64,000 nt of DNA from Rhizobium sp. ICMP 5592 (GCF_009498525.1 NZ_QSNT01000001.1:62001-126000), one strand, 5' to 3'; counted from the first letter of the stretch, positions 16,747 through 28,220 are shown. Notes: generated by a model from the letters alone, not told the origin. A program made the numbers and translations.

Positions 16747-17357
16747 TCATGCCGGAGCAAAAGCCGACCGTTTACGTCATCGACGACGATCCGTCCGTCC
16801 GGGATGGGCTGGACAGCCTCCTGCGCTCCGTCGGCTACGACGTCAGCAGCTTCGCATCGCCGCGGGATTTCCTCAGCCATCAGCGATCCGGCGGCCCTGC
16901 CTGCCTCGTGCTTGACGTCAGGATGCCGGATGCAAGCGGTCTTGATTTCCAGGATGAATTGGCAAGGACCGGCAATCCGCTGCCCATCATATTCCTGACC
17001 GGCCACGGCGATGTGCCGATGTCCGTGAGGGCGATGAAGGCCGGGGCTACGGAATTTCTGCTCAAGCCCTTTCGGGAGCAGGACCTTCTCGACGCCATTC
17101 GGCAAGCTTTGGAAAAAGATCGCGCCCGGCTTCGCGACGACGCTGCGACGACCGATCTGCGGGAACGCTTTGCGACGCTGACGGCGCGCGAGCGCGAGGT
17201 GATGGCGCTTGTCGCCCGAGGACGCCTCAACAAGCAGATTGCCGCTGAACTTGGCCTGAGTGAAATCACAGTCAAGGTCCATCGCGGCCAGGCGATGCGC
17301 AAGATGCAGGCGGGGTCCGTCGCCGATCTCATCAGGATGGCCGACGCGCTTGGATAG
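16743..17357 (+). CDS. FixJ-family two-component response regulator
   Basis: A 204-residue regulator. The N-terminal receiver domain has the acidic pair YVIDDDPSVRDGL, phospho-accepting Asp in LVLDVRMPDASG, Thr in FLTGHGD and Lys in LLKPF. The C-terminal LuxR-type helix-turn-helix is TLTAREREVMALVARGRLNKQIAAELGLSEITVKVHRG. Once phosphorylated it should bind DNA as a dimer. Matching motifs lie before its own operon, behind it, and upstream of the NitT-like transporter, so these are its candidate targets. It is co-transcribed with the kinase (ATGA overlap). Confidence 0.94.
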   Translation: MIMPEQKPTVYVIDDDPSVRDGLDSLLRSVGYDVSSFASPRDFLSHQRSGGPACLVLDVRMPDASGLDFQDELARTGNPLPIIFLTGHGDVPMSVRAMKAGATEFLLKPFREQDLLDAIRQALEKDRARLRDDAATTDLRERFATLTAREREVMALVARGRLNKQIAAELGLSEITVKVHRGQAMRKMQAGSVADLIRMADALG

Positions 17358-17381
17358 CCGGAAACCGCCGACGAACATCCA

Positions 17382-17465
17382 ATTGGCCCGCAGAGGTGGT
17401 CCATATCGGCCTCTTCAAGATCGGAGGCCGTTCTTTTGAGCTATGCCTATCCAAGGCATGATCGA
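17382..17465 (+). promoter_or_regulatory. Second set of shared regulator motifs downstream of the response regulator
   Basis: ATTGGCCCGC-N6-GGTC (17382-17401) and TGCCTATCCAAGGCATGATC (17444-17463), the latter with the inverted repeat ATGCCT-N5-AGGCAT. The pair matches the arrangement at 11791-11842. It faces a stretch with no convincing forward gene (17466-17530) and then the 3' end of a convergent gene, so it may drive a short RNA antisense to that gene. The role is inferred. Confidence 0.4.
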
Positions 17466-17530
17466 AATCGTGCCTTGGCACTATGCTTCGGACCGCCGGC
17501 TACGTTGGTCGCGGCGGATATGCCTGAGCC

Positions 17531-17884
17531 TCAATTGAGGGCGGGGCAGCCGCGTCGATTGGCAAAGACCATGCGGTCGGGGCCACCATCGTTCCAGCCG
17601 CGGACGACAATGCGTCGCCCATTGTTTTCGACCGAATCGATGCGGCGGAAGCCTTCCTGGCGAGCGGCATCCATGAGGTCGCGCCGGCTGCAGCCACCAC
17701 GGTCACGGTCACGATCCCTGCGCGGACCATCCCAGTCCTGATCCTGCCGGCGGTCCCATCTTGGCGGCTGCCTGTATCCGTCGTCATCGCCGTAAAACTG
17801 CGCCATGGCGACAGACGGCATCAACTGCGTTGCGGCCAGGCCGGCCAAGGCGATGAAAGAAACTCGTGCAAAACGTCTAAACAT
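17531..17884 (-). CDS. Small secreted protein of unknown function
   Basis: A 117-residue protein with a clear Sec signal peptide (MFRRFARVSFIALAGLAATQ, cleavage after VAMA). The mature part starts QFYGDDDGYRQPPRWDRR and is a charged Arg/Asp-rich linker (DGPRRDRDRDRGG). A globular tail of about 55 residues carries two Cys (GGCSRRDLMDAARQEGFRRI and RRGCPALN), perhaps disulfide-linked in the periplasm. The ribosome site GGAG-CGAAGG precedes the ATG. The gene stands alone, convergent to the two-component genes. CCTCAATTGAGG, a short palindrome at the stop, may help termination. No function is recognised. Confidence 0.75.
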   Translation of the reverse strand: MFRRFARVSFIALAGLAATQLMPSVAMAQFYGDDDGYRQPPRWDRRQDQDWDGPRRDRDRDRGGCSRRDLMDAARQEGFRRIDSVENNGRRIVVRGWNDGGPDRMVFANRRGCPALN

Positions 17885-17938
17885 CCTTCGCTCCTCACTT
17901 TGATATCGATGGCATGGATGGGTGATATTGCACTCAAC

Positions 17939-17966
17939 ATGAACGTTATCCGAACAAATCGTTCAT
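17939..17966. promoter_or_regulatory. Inverted repeat upstream of the secreted-protein gene
   Basis: ATGAACG and CGTTCAT form perfect 7-bp arms 14 bases apart, about 55 bases upstream of the minus-strand ATG at 17884. It could be an operator or part of an ECF-type promoter (GAAC...CGTT halves), but the spacing does not match the EcfG consensus. Otherwise 17967-18167 shows nothing clear. Confidence 0.3.
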
Positions 17967-18167
17967 ACAGTCCCAACGCGATCGTCCCCAAAGCATCGTC
18001 CCATAATGCTGTATTTCCCCAGATATGAAAACTAGGGTTGTGACCTGTGAAGGCAAGCACGGGAACTTGAGCCACCGGAAGAGGCACCGGAACGAAATAA
18101 AGCCATGCCTCCCCAAGGCCGGAGTTGCTCTATCCCAGCAAAACACGGCAGCGTGCCATCATATCGA

Positions 18168-18204
18168 TTGACGAAATTCCAACCTCGTCTACTATATCTA
18201 GTGT
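18168..18204 (+). promoter_or_regulatory. nrd promoter with NrdR-like box
   Basis: A -35-like TTGACG (18168-18173) is followed by the AT-rich -10 region (18191-18200). CTACTATATCTAGTGT (18189-18204) matches 13 of 16 positions of the NrdR consensus acaCwAtATaTwGtgt and overlaps the -10. A weaker half-like copy lies about 33 bases upstream. NrdR represses ribonucleotide reductase genes when dATP is abundant; the assignment rests on motif match and context. Confidence 0.55.
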
Positions 18205-18406
18205 TCGAGGTTCTTCCGATTCGCAAGGATTGGAGGCTAAGACGGGAATACGGTGCGCGACCGTCCATAATGGGCGCCGCAATTCCGAAGCTGCCCCCGC
18301 AACTGTAAGCGGCGAGCATCTATCCAGCGAAAGCCACTGAAGCATGATGTTTCGGGAAGGTGAGGATCGATGCAACGACCCGCGAGCCAGGAGACCTGCC
18401 TCAAAC
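18203..18406 (+). ncRNA. Cobalamin (B12) riboswitch upstream of nrdHIEF
   Basis: Typical cobalamin-riboswitch conserved blocks appear in order: GGGAATACGGTGCG near 18243, GCTGCCCCCGCAACTGTAAG near 18290, AGCCACTG near 18332, CGGGAAGG near 18353, and GACCCGCGAGCCAGGAGACC (18378-18397). The outer stem P1 can form between GTTCGAGG (18203-18210) and CCTCAAAC (18399-18406) with one mismatch. When B12 is plentiful it should shut off the B12-independent class Ib reductase. The 258 bases to nrdH hold a CACGCCC/GGGCGTG hairpin near 18560-18580 that may belong to the expression platform. Confidence 0.9.
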
Positions 18407-18664
18407 AAAACGTCCACGGGCGGGGTGTCCGGAAGGTCGCGATGTACTGCGGAATGACGCCGCTCGTGCACGCCTCCCCGAGCTCCTGCGATCAGTCAAC
18501 TTCGGGGTGAAGTCCATGTTGAATTTTTCAAGCCAGTTCCTACGCGAATAGCCGCGTGTCCACGCCCACGTCCGGGCGTGTGCCGATCCATCTTCATTCC
18601 AGCGAACGGGCATCGGCGGATGTCCGAACGATATCGTGTGCCTTTCAAAGATACGAGGACAATC

Positions 18665-18886
18665 ATGAGCATCACCGTCTACAGCAAACCCGCCTGCGTC
18701 CAATGCACCGCGACCACAAGGGCACTCGACCGTCAGGGCCTCGAATACCGGATCATCGATGTTTCAATCGACGATGCCGCTTTCGAGCTGGTGCAGGGCC
18801 TCGGCTACCGCCAGGTCCCAGTGGTTGTCGCCGGCGAACAGCACTGGGCGGGCTTCCGGCCCGATATGATCAGCGCGCTTGCCTGA
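18665..18886 (+). CDS. nrdH: Glutaredoxin-like electron donor NrdH
   Basis: A 73-residue redoxin with the N-terminal [12 protein letters not shown] active site (CVQC), the cis-Pro segment YRQVPVVV, and the C-terminal [13 protein letters not shown] typical of NrdH. It reduces the class Ib ribonucleotide reductase NrdE. It is the first gene after the B12 riboswitch and precedes nrdI closely. The length is normal for NrdH (about 73-80 aa). Confidence 0.95.
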   Translation: MSITVYSKPACVQCTATTRALDRQGLEYRIIDVSIDDAAFELVQGLGYRQVPVVVAGEQHWAGFRPDMISALA

Positions 18887-19283
18887 TGGGACAGCCGTCG
18901 ATGGGGCAGATCGTCTATTTCTCCAGCCGGTCCGAGAACACCCATCGCTTCATCGGCAAGCTCGGCCTGGACGCCGTACGAATACCGGTCCGTCCGGATG
19001 AGCTTTTCCGTGTCCACCAGCCCTTCGTCCTCGTGGTGCCGACCTATAGCGGCGACAGCGGCAAGGGCGCGGTTCCAAAACAGGTGATCCGTTTCCTGAA
19101 CGAAACGGAGAACCGATCGAACATCCGGGGCGTGATCGCCGCCGGCAACAGCAACTTCGGAGCGACCTTCGGGATCGCCGGCGACATCATCTCCGCCAAA
19201 TGCCAGGTGCCGTATCTTTACAGGTTCGAGCTGCTCGGCACGGAGGAGGACGTCGTCAATGTCAGAGATGGATTGGAACGATT

Positions 19284-22443
<3,160 letters not shown>

Positions 22444-22555
22444 GCCGACACCGCCGGTCATTTCCGAAACCATATCGTTTCATAAGCAGCGCTTTTCCCG
22501 TTGCCGCATGGATTTGGCCGGTGGTACACCTCGACCGGAATCCAAAGGAGACGAA

Positions 22556-22588
22556 ATGACAACTATTCAGATGGGCGACCGCGCATGA
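22556..22588 (+). CDS. Ten-codon leader ORF coupled to the PAP2 gene
   Basis: A tiny frame MTTIQMGDRA starts behind AAAGGAG, the best ribosome site in this intergenic region. It ends in a TGA that overlaps the ATG of the PAP2 gene (ATGA, 22585-22588). The PAP2 ATG has no site of its own, so translation may be passed on by coupling. It could also be accidental. Confidence 0.4.
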   Translation: MTTIQMGDRA

Positions 22589-23310
22589 ACGATCAGCAGC
22601 CCCGCAAGCCGGGGATACTTGGGTGGCTGAACCGTTTCGAACCCCTGGTGCTCGTCATGTTCGCGGCTTTCTCCGGCGGACTCCTTCTGTTTGTGCAATT
22701 GACCGGCGAGGTCCTTGAAGGCTCGACGAGGCGATTTGACGAAAGCATATTGCTGGCGCTTCGCCAGCCAGGCGATCTCTCCCGTCCGGTGGGACCTGCG
22801 TGGCTCACCCATGCCTTCAGCGATATCACCAGCCTTGGCGGCACGACAGTCCTCACGCTGTTGACGACTCTCTTGACCATCTACCTGCTTCTCGATCGCC
22901 GCCGCGCGATCGCCATCTTCATCCTCGCCTCGGTGCTGGGCGGATGGCTGCTGAGCACCACTCTAAAGCTCGGCGTTGCAAGGCCAAGGCCGGACATCGT
23001 TCCGCATCTGGTCGAGGTTCATGACCTGAGTTTTCCGAGCGGCCATGCGATGGTGTCGGCCGTGACCTATCTGACGCTCGGGGCACTTCTCTCCCGCACG
23101 CAGGCCTACAGATCGACCCGGATATTCATGATTGTGGTCGCCATTCTTCTGACGCTGCTGATCGGCACAAGCCGGGTCTTTCTCGGCGTACATTTCCCGA
23201 CCGACGTCCTCGGCGGCTGGTGCGCCGGCGCTACCTGGGCGCTTGGATGCTGGATGATCGCCCGCCGCTACATATCGGCATCGCCTGGGACGAAAAACCC
23301 GAAATCCTGA
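22585..23310 (+). CDS. PAP2-family membrane phosphatase
   Basis: A 241-residue integral-membrane phosphatase, with about six hydrophobic spans. The three PAP2 signature motifs are present: KLGVARPRP (C1), PSGHAM (C2, with catalytic His) and SRVFLGVHFPTDVLGG (C3). It would dephosphorylate a lipid or undecaprenyl pyrophosphate at the periplasmic face. It stands alone between the nrd operon and a polyamine-type operon, with a hairpin just after its stop. The substrate cannot be told. Confidence 0.9.
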   Translation: MNDQQPRKPGILGWLNRFEPLVLVMFAAFSGGLLLFVQLTGEVLEGSTRRFDESILLALRQPGDLSRPVGPAWLTHAFSDITSLGGTTVLTLLTTLLTIYLLLDRRRAIAIFILASVLGGWLLSTTLKLGVARPRPDIVPHLVEVHDLSFPSGHAMVSAVTYLTLGALLSRTQAYRSTRIFMIVVAILLTLLIGTSRVFLGVHFPTDVLGGWCAGATWALGCWMIARRYISASPGTKNPKS

Positions 23311-23317
23311 CCGATAA

Positions 23318-23339
23318 TGCCGGCAGATATACGCCGGCA
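23318..23339 (+). terminator. Hairpin after the PAP2 gene
   Basis: TGCCGGC and GCCGGCA form a perfect 7-bp stem with an 8-base loop, 7 bases after the stop. There is no U-tract, so it is a weak or Rho-assisted terminator candidate. From here to 23533 no gene was recognised. Confidence 0.4.
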
Positions 23340-23533
23340 GGTGGATCGATCGACGTCGCCACAAGCTTGACCTGGATCTGTCAACCGAACGGACGGCCCC
23401 CACTTCCACGACGTCATGTCGTTTGGCCAGGGCCCGGACACGCACGGGTGGGTTTGATCCATTTTTCGGCTGACATTGCGCCGCCCAGCAAAGCGGATCA
23501 TCACTCGAAGATGAGCCGCGCCCGAAAAAGATC

Positions 23534-23578
23534 TTGACCAATTCATAAAAATGAAATGCTATTAGTTAATTTCATTTT
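23534..23578 (+). promoter_or_regulatory. Promoter and long inverted-repeat operator of the polyamine-type operon
   Basis: TTGACC (23534-23539) is a -35 candidate with TGCTATTAG as an extended -10 about 17 bases later. Overlapping the -10 is a perfect inverted repeat with 10-bp arms, AAAATGAAAT (23548-23557) and ATTTCATTTT (23569-23578), spaced by 11. The operon encodes its own XRE-cupin regulator, the obvious candidate to bind here. Confidence 0.6.
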
Positions 23579-23593
23579 CTAGGCGGCGATATC

Positions 23594-24490
23594 ATGTCGA
23601 ACGGTGCCATGGCCCAACTTGCCGACGGCGAGACCAGACGAAAGAGCGGGTCCGCCTTTCGGGTTGCGATGCTGGCACCGGGCGCGCTCGTCGCCTTCGT
23701 CCTCATCCTTTTTGCGCTTGCCCTCGTCATCTTCCTCTCGTTTCGGACAAACGACGGTTCGCTCCTCGGAGCCGGTATTTCGCTTAGCAATTTCGGCACG
23801 CTCTTTTCCGATCCGCTCTATGGGATGGTCATTCTGCGGTCATTGGCGATTGCCGGTGTCGTAACGCTGGCGACGGTGGCAACGGCCTATCCGGTCGCCT
23901 ATTACCTTGCATTTCACGCCGGCTCGAAACGAGGCCTGCTGCTCTTTCTGGTAACCCTGCCCTTCTGGACCAGCTATCTGCTACGGGTCTTCGCCTGGAA
24001 GATCGTGCTCGCCTATAACGGTGTCCTCAATTCGGCGCTGATGATGACCGGGATCACCTCGGAGCCGCTGACGATCTTCCTGAACACGCCGGCGGCGGTC
24101 GTCCTGACGCTTGCCCATGCCTACGCCCCCTTCGCCATTCTGCCGATCTTCGTGGCGCTCGAGACCTTGCCGAAATCGCTGCTGGAGGCAGCCGCCGATC
24201 TCGGCGCCCGACCCTTCACGATATTCCGCCGCGTCATCCTGCCGAACTCCATGCCCGGCGTGCTTGCCGGCGCGCTTGTCGTATTCGTGCCGACGGTCGG
24301 CGATTATGTGACGCCCGCGCTGGTCGGCGGCCCCGCCAGCACCATGATCGGTTCGCTCATCCAGGCGCAGTTCGGCAAGGCGAATGACTGGCCGTTCGGT
24401 GCGGCGCTGGCCGTGCTTGTCATGCTGGTGATCCTCGCGGTCGTCCTCCTCGTGCGCGCCGCCGACCGCGCTTTCGGGAGCCGCACATGA
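23594..24490 (+). CDS. Spermidine/putrescine-type ABC transporter permease (PotB-like)
   Basis: A 298-residue inner-membrane permease with about six spans. The PotB/PotH-like core reads LPFWTSYLLRVFAWKIVL, and the EAA loop is EAAADLGARPFTIFRRVILP. It forms the pore with the next gene product for import of polyamines or related amines. It starts 16 bases after the operator and overlaps the next permease by four bases (ATGA). Confidence 0.9.
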   Translation: MSNGAMAQLADGETRRKSGSAFRVAMLAPGALVAFVLILFALALVIFLSFRTNDGSLLGAGISLSNFGTLFSDPLYGMVILRSLAIAGVVTLATVATAYPVAYYLAFHAGSKRGLLLFLVTLPFWTSYLLRVFAWKIVLAYNGVLNSALMMTGITSEPLTIFLNTPAAVVLTLAHAYAPFAILPIFVALETLPKSLLEAAADLGARPFTIFRRVILPNSMPGVLAGALVVFVPTVGDYVTPALVGGPASTMIGSLIQAQFGKANDWPFGAALAVLVMLVILAVVLLVRAADRAFGSRT

Positions 24491-25308
24491 CCAGGAAACC
24501 CATCCAGGAACGAAAGCAGGGACGCGGACTGGCGATCTATGTCATCGCCTATCTCATCTTCCTCTATCTGCCGATCGTATTGATCCCGCTGTTTTCCTTC
24601 AACGATTCCATCCAGGCGGCCTTTCCGTTGAAGGGCTTCACCTTCGCCTGGTATGCAACGCTCGTCGGCAACCAGGCCCTCACCAGAGCATTGCAGACGA
24701 GCCTGCTGATCGGCGTACTCTCGGCTTCGCTCGCAACCCTTTGCGGCATAACGGTCGCCTATATGGACACCTACGGCCGGTCGCGGCTGGCAGGCACGAT
24801 ATCGACGATCGCCCGGCTGCCGATCCTGATCCCCGGCGTCATCGTCGGCATCTCGCTGCTGATCCTCGTCAACCTTACCGGCCTTGGCCCATCACGGATC
24901 GCCATTGTGCTCGGCCACATCCTCGTGGCGCTGCCGACCACCGTCGTCATCATGCGGTCCCGCTTCCTCGCCATCCCGAGGAGCATCGCCGAAGCCGCCC
25001 AGGATCTCGGCGCTGGCGACGCAATCATCTTTCGCCGCATCATGCTGCCGCTGGCGCTTCCCGCGATCGGCTCTGCCTTCATGCTGGCCTTTCTCACCTC
25101 CTTCGACGAGTTCATCGTCGCCTTCTTCCTGTCGGGAACCGAGCCGACGCTGCCGCTCTACATCTGGAGCCAGCTGCGCTTCCCGAAATCGCTTCCGACC
25201 GTGATGGCGCTCGGAACGAGCATCCTTGCCGTGTCGATCCTGATTGCCGGCTGCGCCGAACTTCTGCGCCAGCGTGGCCTTTCGAGGAGCGCACACGGGC
25301 AAGCTTGA
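24487..25308 (+). CDS. Spermidine/putrescine-type ABC transporter permease (PotC-like)
   Basis: A 273-residue permease partner. Features are FSFNDSIQAAFPLKGFTFAW at the N-terminus, the EAA loop IAEAAQDLGAGDAIIFRRIM and LTSFDEFIVAFFLSGTEPTL, which is characteristic of PotC/PotI. Its ATG overlaps the previous stop. It is followed by the binding-protein gene 41 bases downstream. Confidence 0.92.
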   Translation: MTRKPIQERKQGRGLAIYVIAYLIFLYLPIVLIPLFSFNDSIQAAFPLKGFTFAWYATLVGNQALTRALQTSLLIGVLSASLATLCGITVAYMDTYGRSRLAGTISTIARLPILIPGVIVGISLLILVNLTGLGPSRIAIVLGHILVALPTTVVIMRSRFLAIPRSIAEAAQDLGAGDAIIFRRIMLPLALPAIGSAFMLAFLTSFDEFIVAFFLSGTEPTLPLYIWSQLRFPKSLPTVMALGTSILAVSILIAGCAELLRQRGLSRSAHGQA

Positions 25309-25349
25309 GATCTGCAACGATAACAACGAAAGAAAAGAGGAGAACTGTG

Positions 25350-26423
25350 ATGACCCATAAGAGCAGACTGAATTTCCGCCGGCTGGCGGCCGGGATCGCG
25401 GCTTTGGCGATCACCGTCGCATCGGTGGCGCTGCCGGCGCAGGCGGCCGACAAGCTCACCTATTTCACCTGGTCCGGCTATGAGTTGCCCGATTTCGACA
25501 AGGCCTATCTCGCGGCCCATCCGAATGCCGTCGAAACCTCGGTCTTCGGCGATGACGACGACGCCTTCACCAAGGTCAAGGCCGGCTTCCATCCTGACCT
25601 CGCCCACCCTTGCTACGACAAGGTCGCCCGCTGGAACAAGGAAGGGCTGCTGCAGCCGATCGACACCTCCAGGATCAAGAACTGGGACAAGATCTTCCCG
25701 GTCTTCCGCAATCTGCCGGATCTGCAAGCCGGCGACGGCAAGGTGTGGATGGTGCCCTGGGACTGGGGCAATACCTCCGTTCTCTACCGCACCGATCTCG
25801 TCAAGAACCCTGAGCAGAGCTGGAAGCTGCTCTGGGACAAGCAATATGCCGGGCGGATCGCGACCATCGACGCCGTGCATGACACGCCGGTCGTCGCAGC
25901 CCTGCTCGCCGGCGTCAGCCCCTTCGACATGACGCCCGCTGAACTCGACAAGGTCGCCGACAAGCTGCGCGAACAGCGGCCGCTGGTGTCCGCCTACACC
26001 ACCGACATGACTTCGGTGGAGCAATCGCTGGCAAGCGGCCAGCTGGTTGCCGCCATGACCTGGAACGCTTCGGCGGTGGCCTTGAAGAAACAGGGTGTGC
26101 CGGTCGAATTCATGAAGCCGAAGGAAGGCATGCTGACCTGGGCCTGCGGTTTCGTGATGCTCAAGGATGCCAAGAACGCCGATCTCGCCTATGACTTCAT
26201 CAACAGCAGGCTCGAGGCCGATTCCGGCAAGTTCCTGATCGAGAGCTATGGCTATGGCGCATCGACCAGCTCGGCCTTCGCGGCCGTGCCGAAGGAGACA
26301 CTGGACAATCTCCAGCTTCCCGCCGATCCGGATACGATGCTGAAATCCACCATCTTCACCGGCCCGATGAAACAGAACGACGATCTGGCGAAGATGTTCG
26401 AAAAGGTGAAAGCCGGCGGTTGA
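25350..26423 (+). CDS. Periplasmic polyamine-type binding protein (PotD/PotF-like)
   Basis: A 357-residue binding protein with a Sec signal peptide (basic MTHKSRLNFRR, hydrophobic run, cleavage near LPAQAA). Mature features include LTYFTWSGYELPDFDKAY, PCYDKVARWNKEGLLQPID and VPWDWGNTSVLYRTDLV, typical of PotD-like proteins. It delivers the amine to the two upstream permeases. The ATG at 25350 has GAGGAGAAC upstream. The exact ligand (putrescine, spermidine or an opine-like amine) is not visible. Confidence 0.9.
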   Translation: MTHKSRLNFRRLAAGIAALAITVASVALPAQAADKLTYFTWSGYELPDFDKAYLAAHPNAVETSVFGDDDDAFTKVKAGFHPDLAHPCYDKVARWNKEGLLQPIDTSRIKNWDKIFPVFRNLPDLQAGDGKVWMVPWDWGNTSVLYRTDLVKNPEQSWKLLWDKQYAGRIATIDAVHDTPVVAALLAGVSPFDMTPAELDKVADKLREQRPLVSAYTTDMTSVEQSLASGQLVAAMTWNASAVALKKQGVPVEFMKPKEGMLTWACGFVMLKDAKNADLAYDFINSRLEADSGKFLIESYGYGASTSSAFAAVPKETLDNLQLPADPDTMLKSTIFTGPMKQNDDLAKMFEKVKAGG

Positions 26424-26490
26424 TCTCTGGCAATGCCGGCCCGGACATAGCATGTTCGGGCCGGCCGATGACTGCAAGGAACTGGGAGAT

Positions 26491-27108
26491 ATGATGGACG
26501 CTCTGGACGATCAGACAGACAAGCCCGCGCGCGACGCCAATGAGGTGGACGTCCTCGTCGGACGGCGAGTTCGGGCGCTGCGGCTCGAACGCAATCTTTC
26601 GCTGGCAGAGCTTGCGATCAGAACCGGAATATCGATCGGCGCGCTCAGCCAGATCGAACGCGGCATGTCGTCTTTGAGGGTGCGCGTCATCTGGCCGCTT
26701 GCCGCGGCACTCGACGTCGAGCCCTCGGCGCTGATCGTCGACGGCGGCGAGCCGGTCAACGATCTCTATTGCGTACGTGCCAACAGCCGCCGGCCGCTGC
26801 CTGTGCGCGCCGAGGGTATATCGAAGGATCTGCTCTCGCCGCCAGGCGCCGCCCTGACGGGCATGCAGGTCATCGTCGAGCCGGGTGGCGGCACCGAAAC
26901 CTATACCCATACGGGCCATGAATTCGGCTGTGTGACAGCCGGCGAAGTGGAGCTGGTCGTCGATGCGACCCGCTACTTGCTGAAGACCGGCGACAGTTTT
27001 GCGTTCAAGAGCACCCTGCCGCATTCCTTCCGCAACGCCGGCACCGAACGCTGCATCATCCTCTGGGTCAACACCGCAAAGCCCGTGGAGACAACCGATG
27101 ACGCATAG
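26491..27108 (+). CDS. XRE-cupin transcriptional regulator (PuuR/SutR-like)
   Basis: A 205-residue regulator. The XRE helix-turn-helix lies at about residues 20-75 (VGRRVRALRLERNLSLAELA, GISIGALSQIERGMSS), and the C-terminal cupin lies at about residues 120-195 (EPGGGTETYTHTGHEFGCVT, GDSFAFKSTLPHSFRN). Such proteins bind small ligands in the cupin and repress catabolic operons. It is encoded inside the operon, between the binding protein and the ATPase, and probably controls the operator at 23548-23578. Two in-frame ATGs (26491 and 26494) are possible. It overlaps the ATPase gene by 11 bases. Confidence 0.93.
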   Translation: MMDALDDQTDKPARDANEVDVLVGRRVRALRLERNLSLAELAIRTGISIGALSQIERGMSSLRVRVIWPLAAALDVEPSALIVDGGEPVNDLYCVRANSRRPLPVRAEGISKDLLSPPGAALTGMQVIVEPGGGTETYTHTGHEFGCVTAGEVELVVDATRYLLKTGDSFAFKSTLPHSFRNAGTERCIILWVNTAKPVETTDDA

Positions 27109-28186
27109 TGACGCGCTGCTGCGCCTGCGCTCAGTTTCCAAGCATTTCCCCGGCGGCATCATCGGTCTCGACGCGATCGATCTCGATATAGCCGAGGGCG
27201 AGTTCCTGAGCCTCCTTGGCCCGTCGGGTTGCGGCAAGACGACGACGTTGCGGGTGATTGCCGGCTTCGAAAGCCCGACCTCGGGCGAGCTATTGCTGGG
27301 CGGCCAGGACATCACGCCGCTCCGCCCCTACGACCGACCGGTGAACACCGTCTTCCAGGACTACGCACTCTTTCCACACATGAACGTCGCCGAGAATGTC
27401 GGCTTCGGCCTTTCACTCAAGAATGTCGGTGCTGCCGAACGCAACAAGCGAGTTCGCGATGCGCTCGATCTGGTCGGGCTTGCCGACAAGATCGGCCAGC
27501 GCGTTCAGGCACTCTCCGGCGGACAGCGCCAACGCGTAGCGCTGGCGCGCGCCATCGTCTGCGAACCACGCGTGCTCTTGCTCGACGAGCCTCTTTCCGC
27601 ACTCGACGCACATCTGCGCGAGCAGATGCAGGTCGAGCTCAAACGTCTGCAGCGCGAACTCGGCACGACCTTCGTCATGGTCACCCACGATCAGACCGAA
27701 GCCCTTTCGATCTCAGATCGCATCGTTGTCATGAACAAGGGCGCGATCGAACAGATCGCAGCCCCAGCGACGCTTTACGACCGGCCAGCAACCAAATTCG
27801 TCGCCAGCTTCATCGGCGCGATGAACCTCCTGCCGGCACGGCTGACGACACGAAGCGCGACCGAGCTGCAATTCTCCGCAGGCGAACTGCACCTCCATGT
27901 TACAAGTGACGCCGAGCCGGAGCTTCGCGCCGGAGATCTGCGCACGGTCGGTATTCGCCCCGAGGATTTGACCATCAGCACCGAGAACGGCGGGAACGCC
28001 GCCGGCGCGCGCATCGAAAGTGTCTCCTTTCACGGCCGCAGCCTGCGCATCCATGCCGCGCTGCCAAGCGGCCAGCCGATCATTGCAGACATTCCGCGCG
28101 GCGCGGGTCTTTCGACCTTCGCACCCGGCGACAACGCCTTCATCGCATTGCGGGCCGGGGCGGCATGCCCCATTCTTCCCGCCTGA
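27098..28186 (+). CDS. Spermidine/putrescine-type ABC transporter ATPase (PotA-like)
   Basis: A 362-residue ATPase. Walker A is GPSGCGKTTTLR, the Q-loop region VFQDYALFPHM, the signature LSGGQRQRVALARA, Walker B VLLLDEPLSALD, and the switch VTHDQTEAL. The C-terminal ~100 residues form a TOBE-type domain (TVGIRPEDLTI). It energises import by the permeases encoded upstream. The length is normal for PotA. Confidence 0.93.
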   Translation: MTHSDALLRLRSVSKHFPGGIIGLDAIDLDIAEGEFLSLLGPSGCGKTTTLRVIAGFESPTSGELLLGGQDITPLRPYDRPVNTVFQDYALFPHMNVAENVGFGLSLKNVGAAERNKRVRDALDLVGLADKIGQRVQALSGGQRQRVALARAIVCEPRVLLLDEPLSALDAHLREQMQVELKRLQRELGTTFVMVTHDQTEALSISDRIVVMNKGAIEQIAAPATLYDRPATKFVASFIGAMNLLPARLTTRSATELQFSAGELHLHVTSDAEPELRAGDLRTVGIRPEDLTISTENGGNAAGARIESVSFHGRSLRIHAALPSGQPIIADIPRGAGLSTFAPGDNAFIALRAGAACPILPA

Positions 28187-28220
28187 ACCTCTCGGCCAGT
28201 CCGTGACCAAGGAGACCACA

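Noticed and set aside
17436..17741. Forward 101-codon frame behind the response regulator
   Set aside because: It runs antisense to a gene with a clear signal peptide and has a TTG start and no domain.
17939..17966. EcfG (GGAAC-N16/17-CGTT) stress promoter for the secreted protein
   Set aside because: The -35 half reads TGAAC and the spacing to CGTT is 15, so only the inverted repeat is reported.
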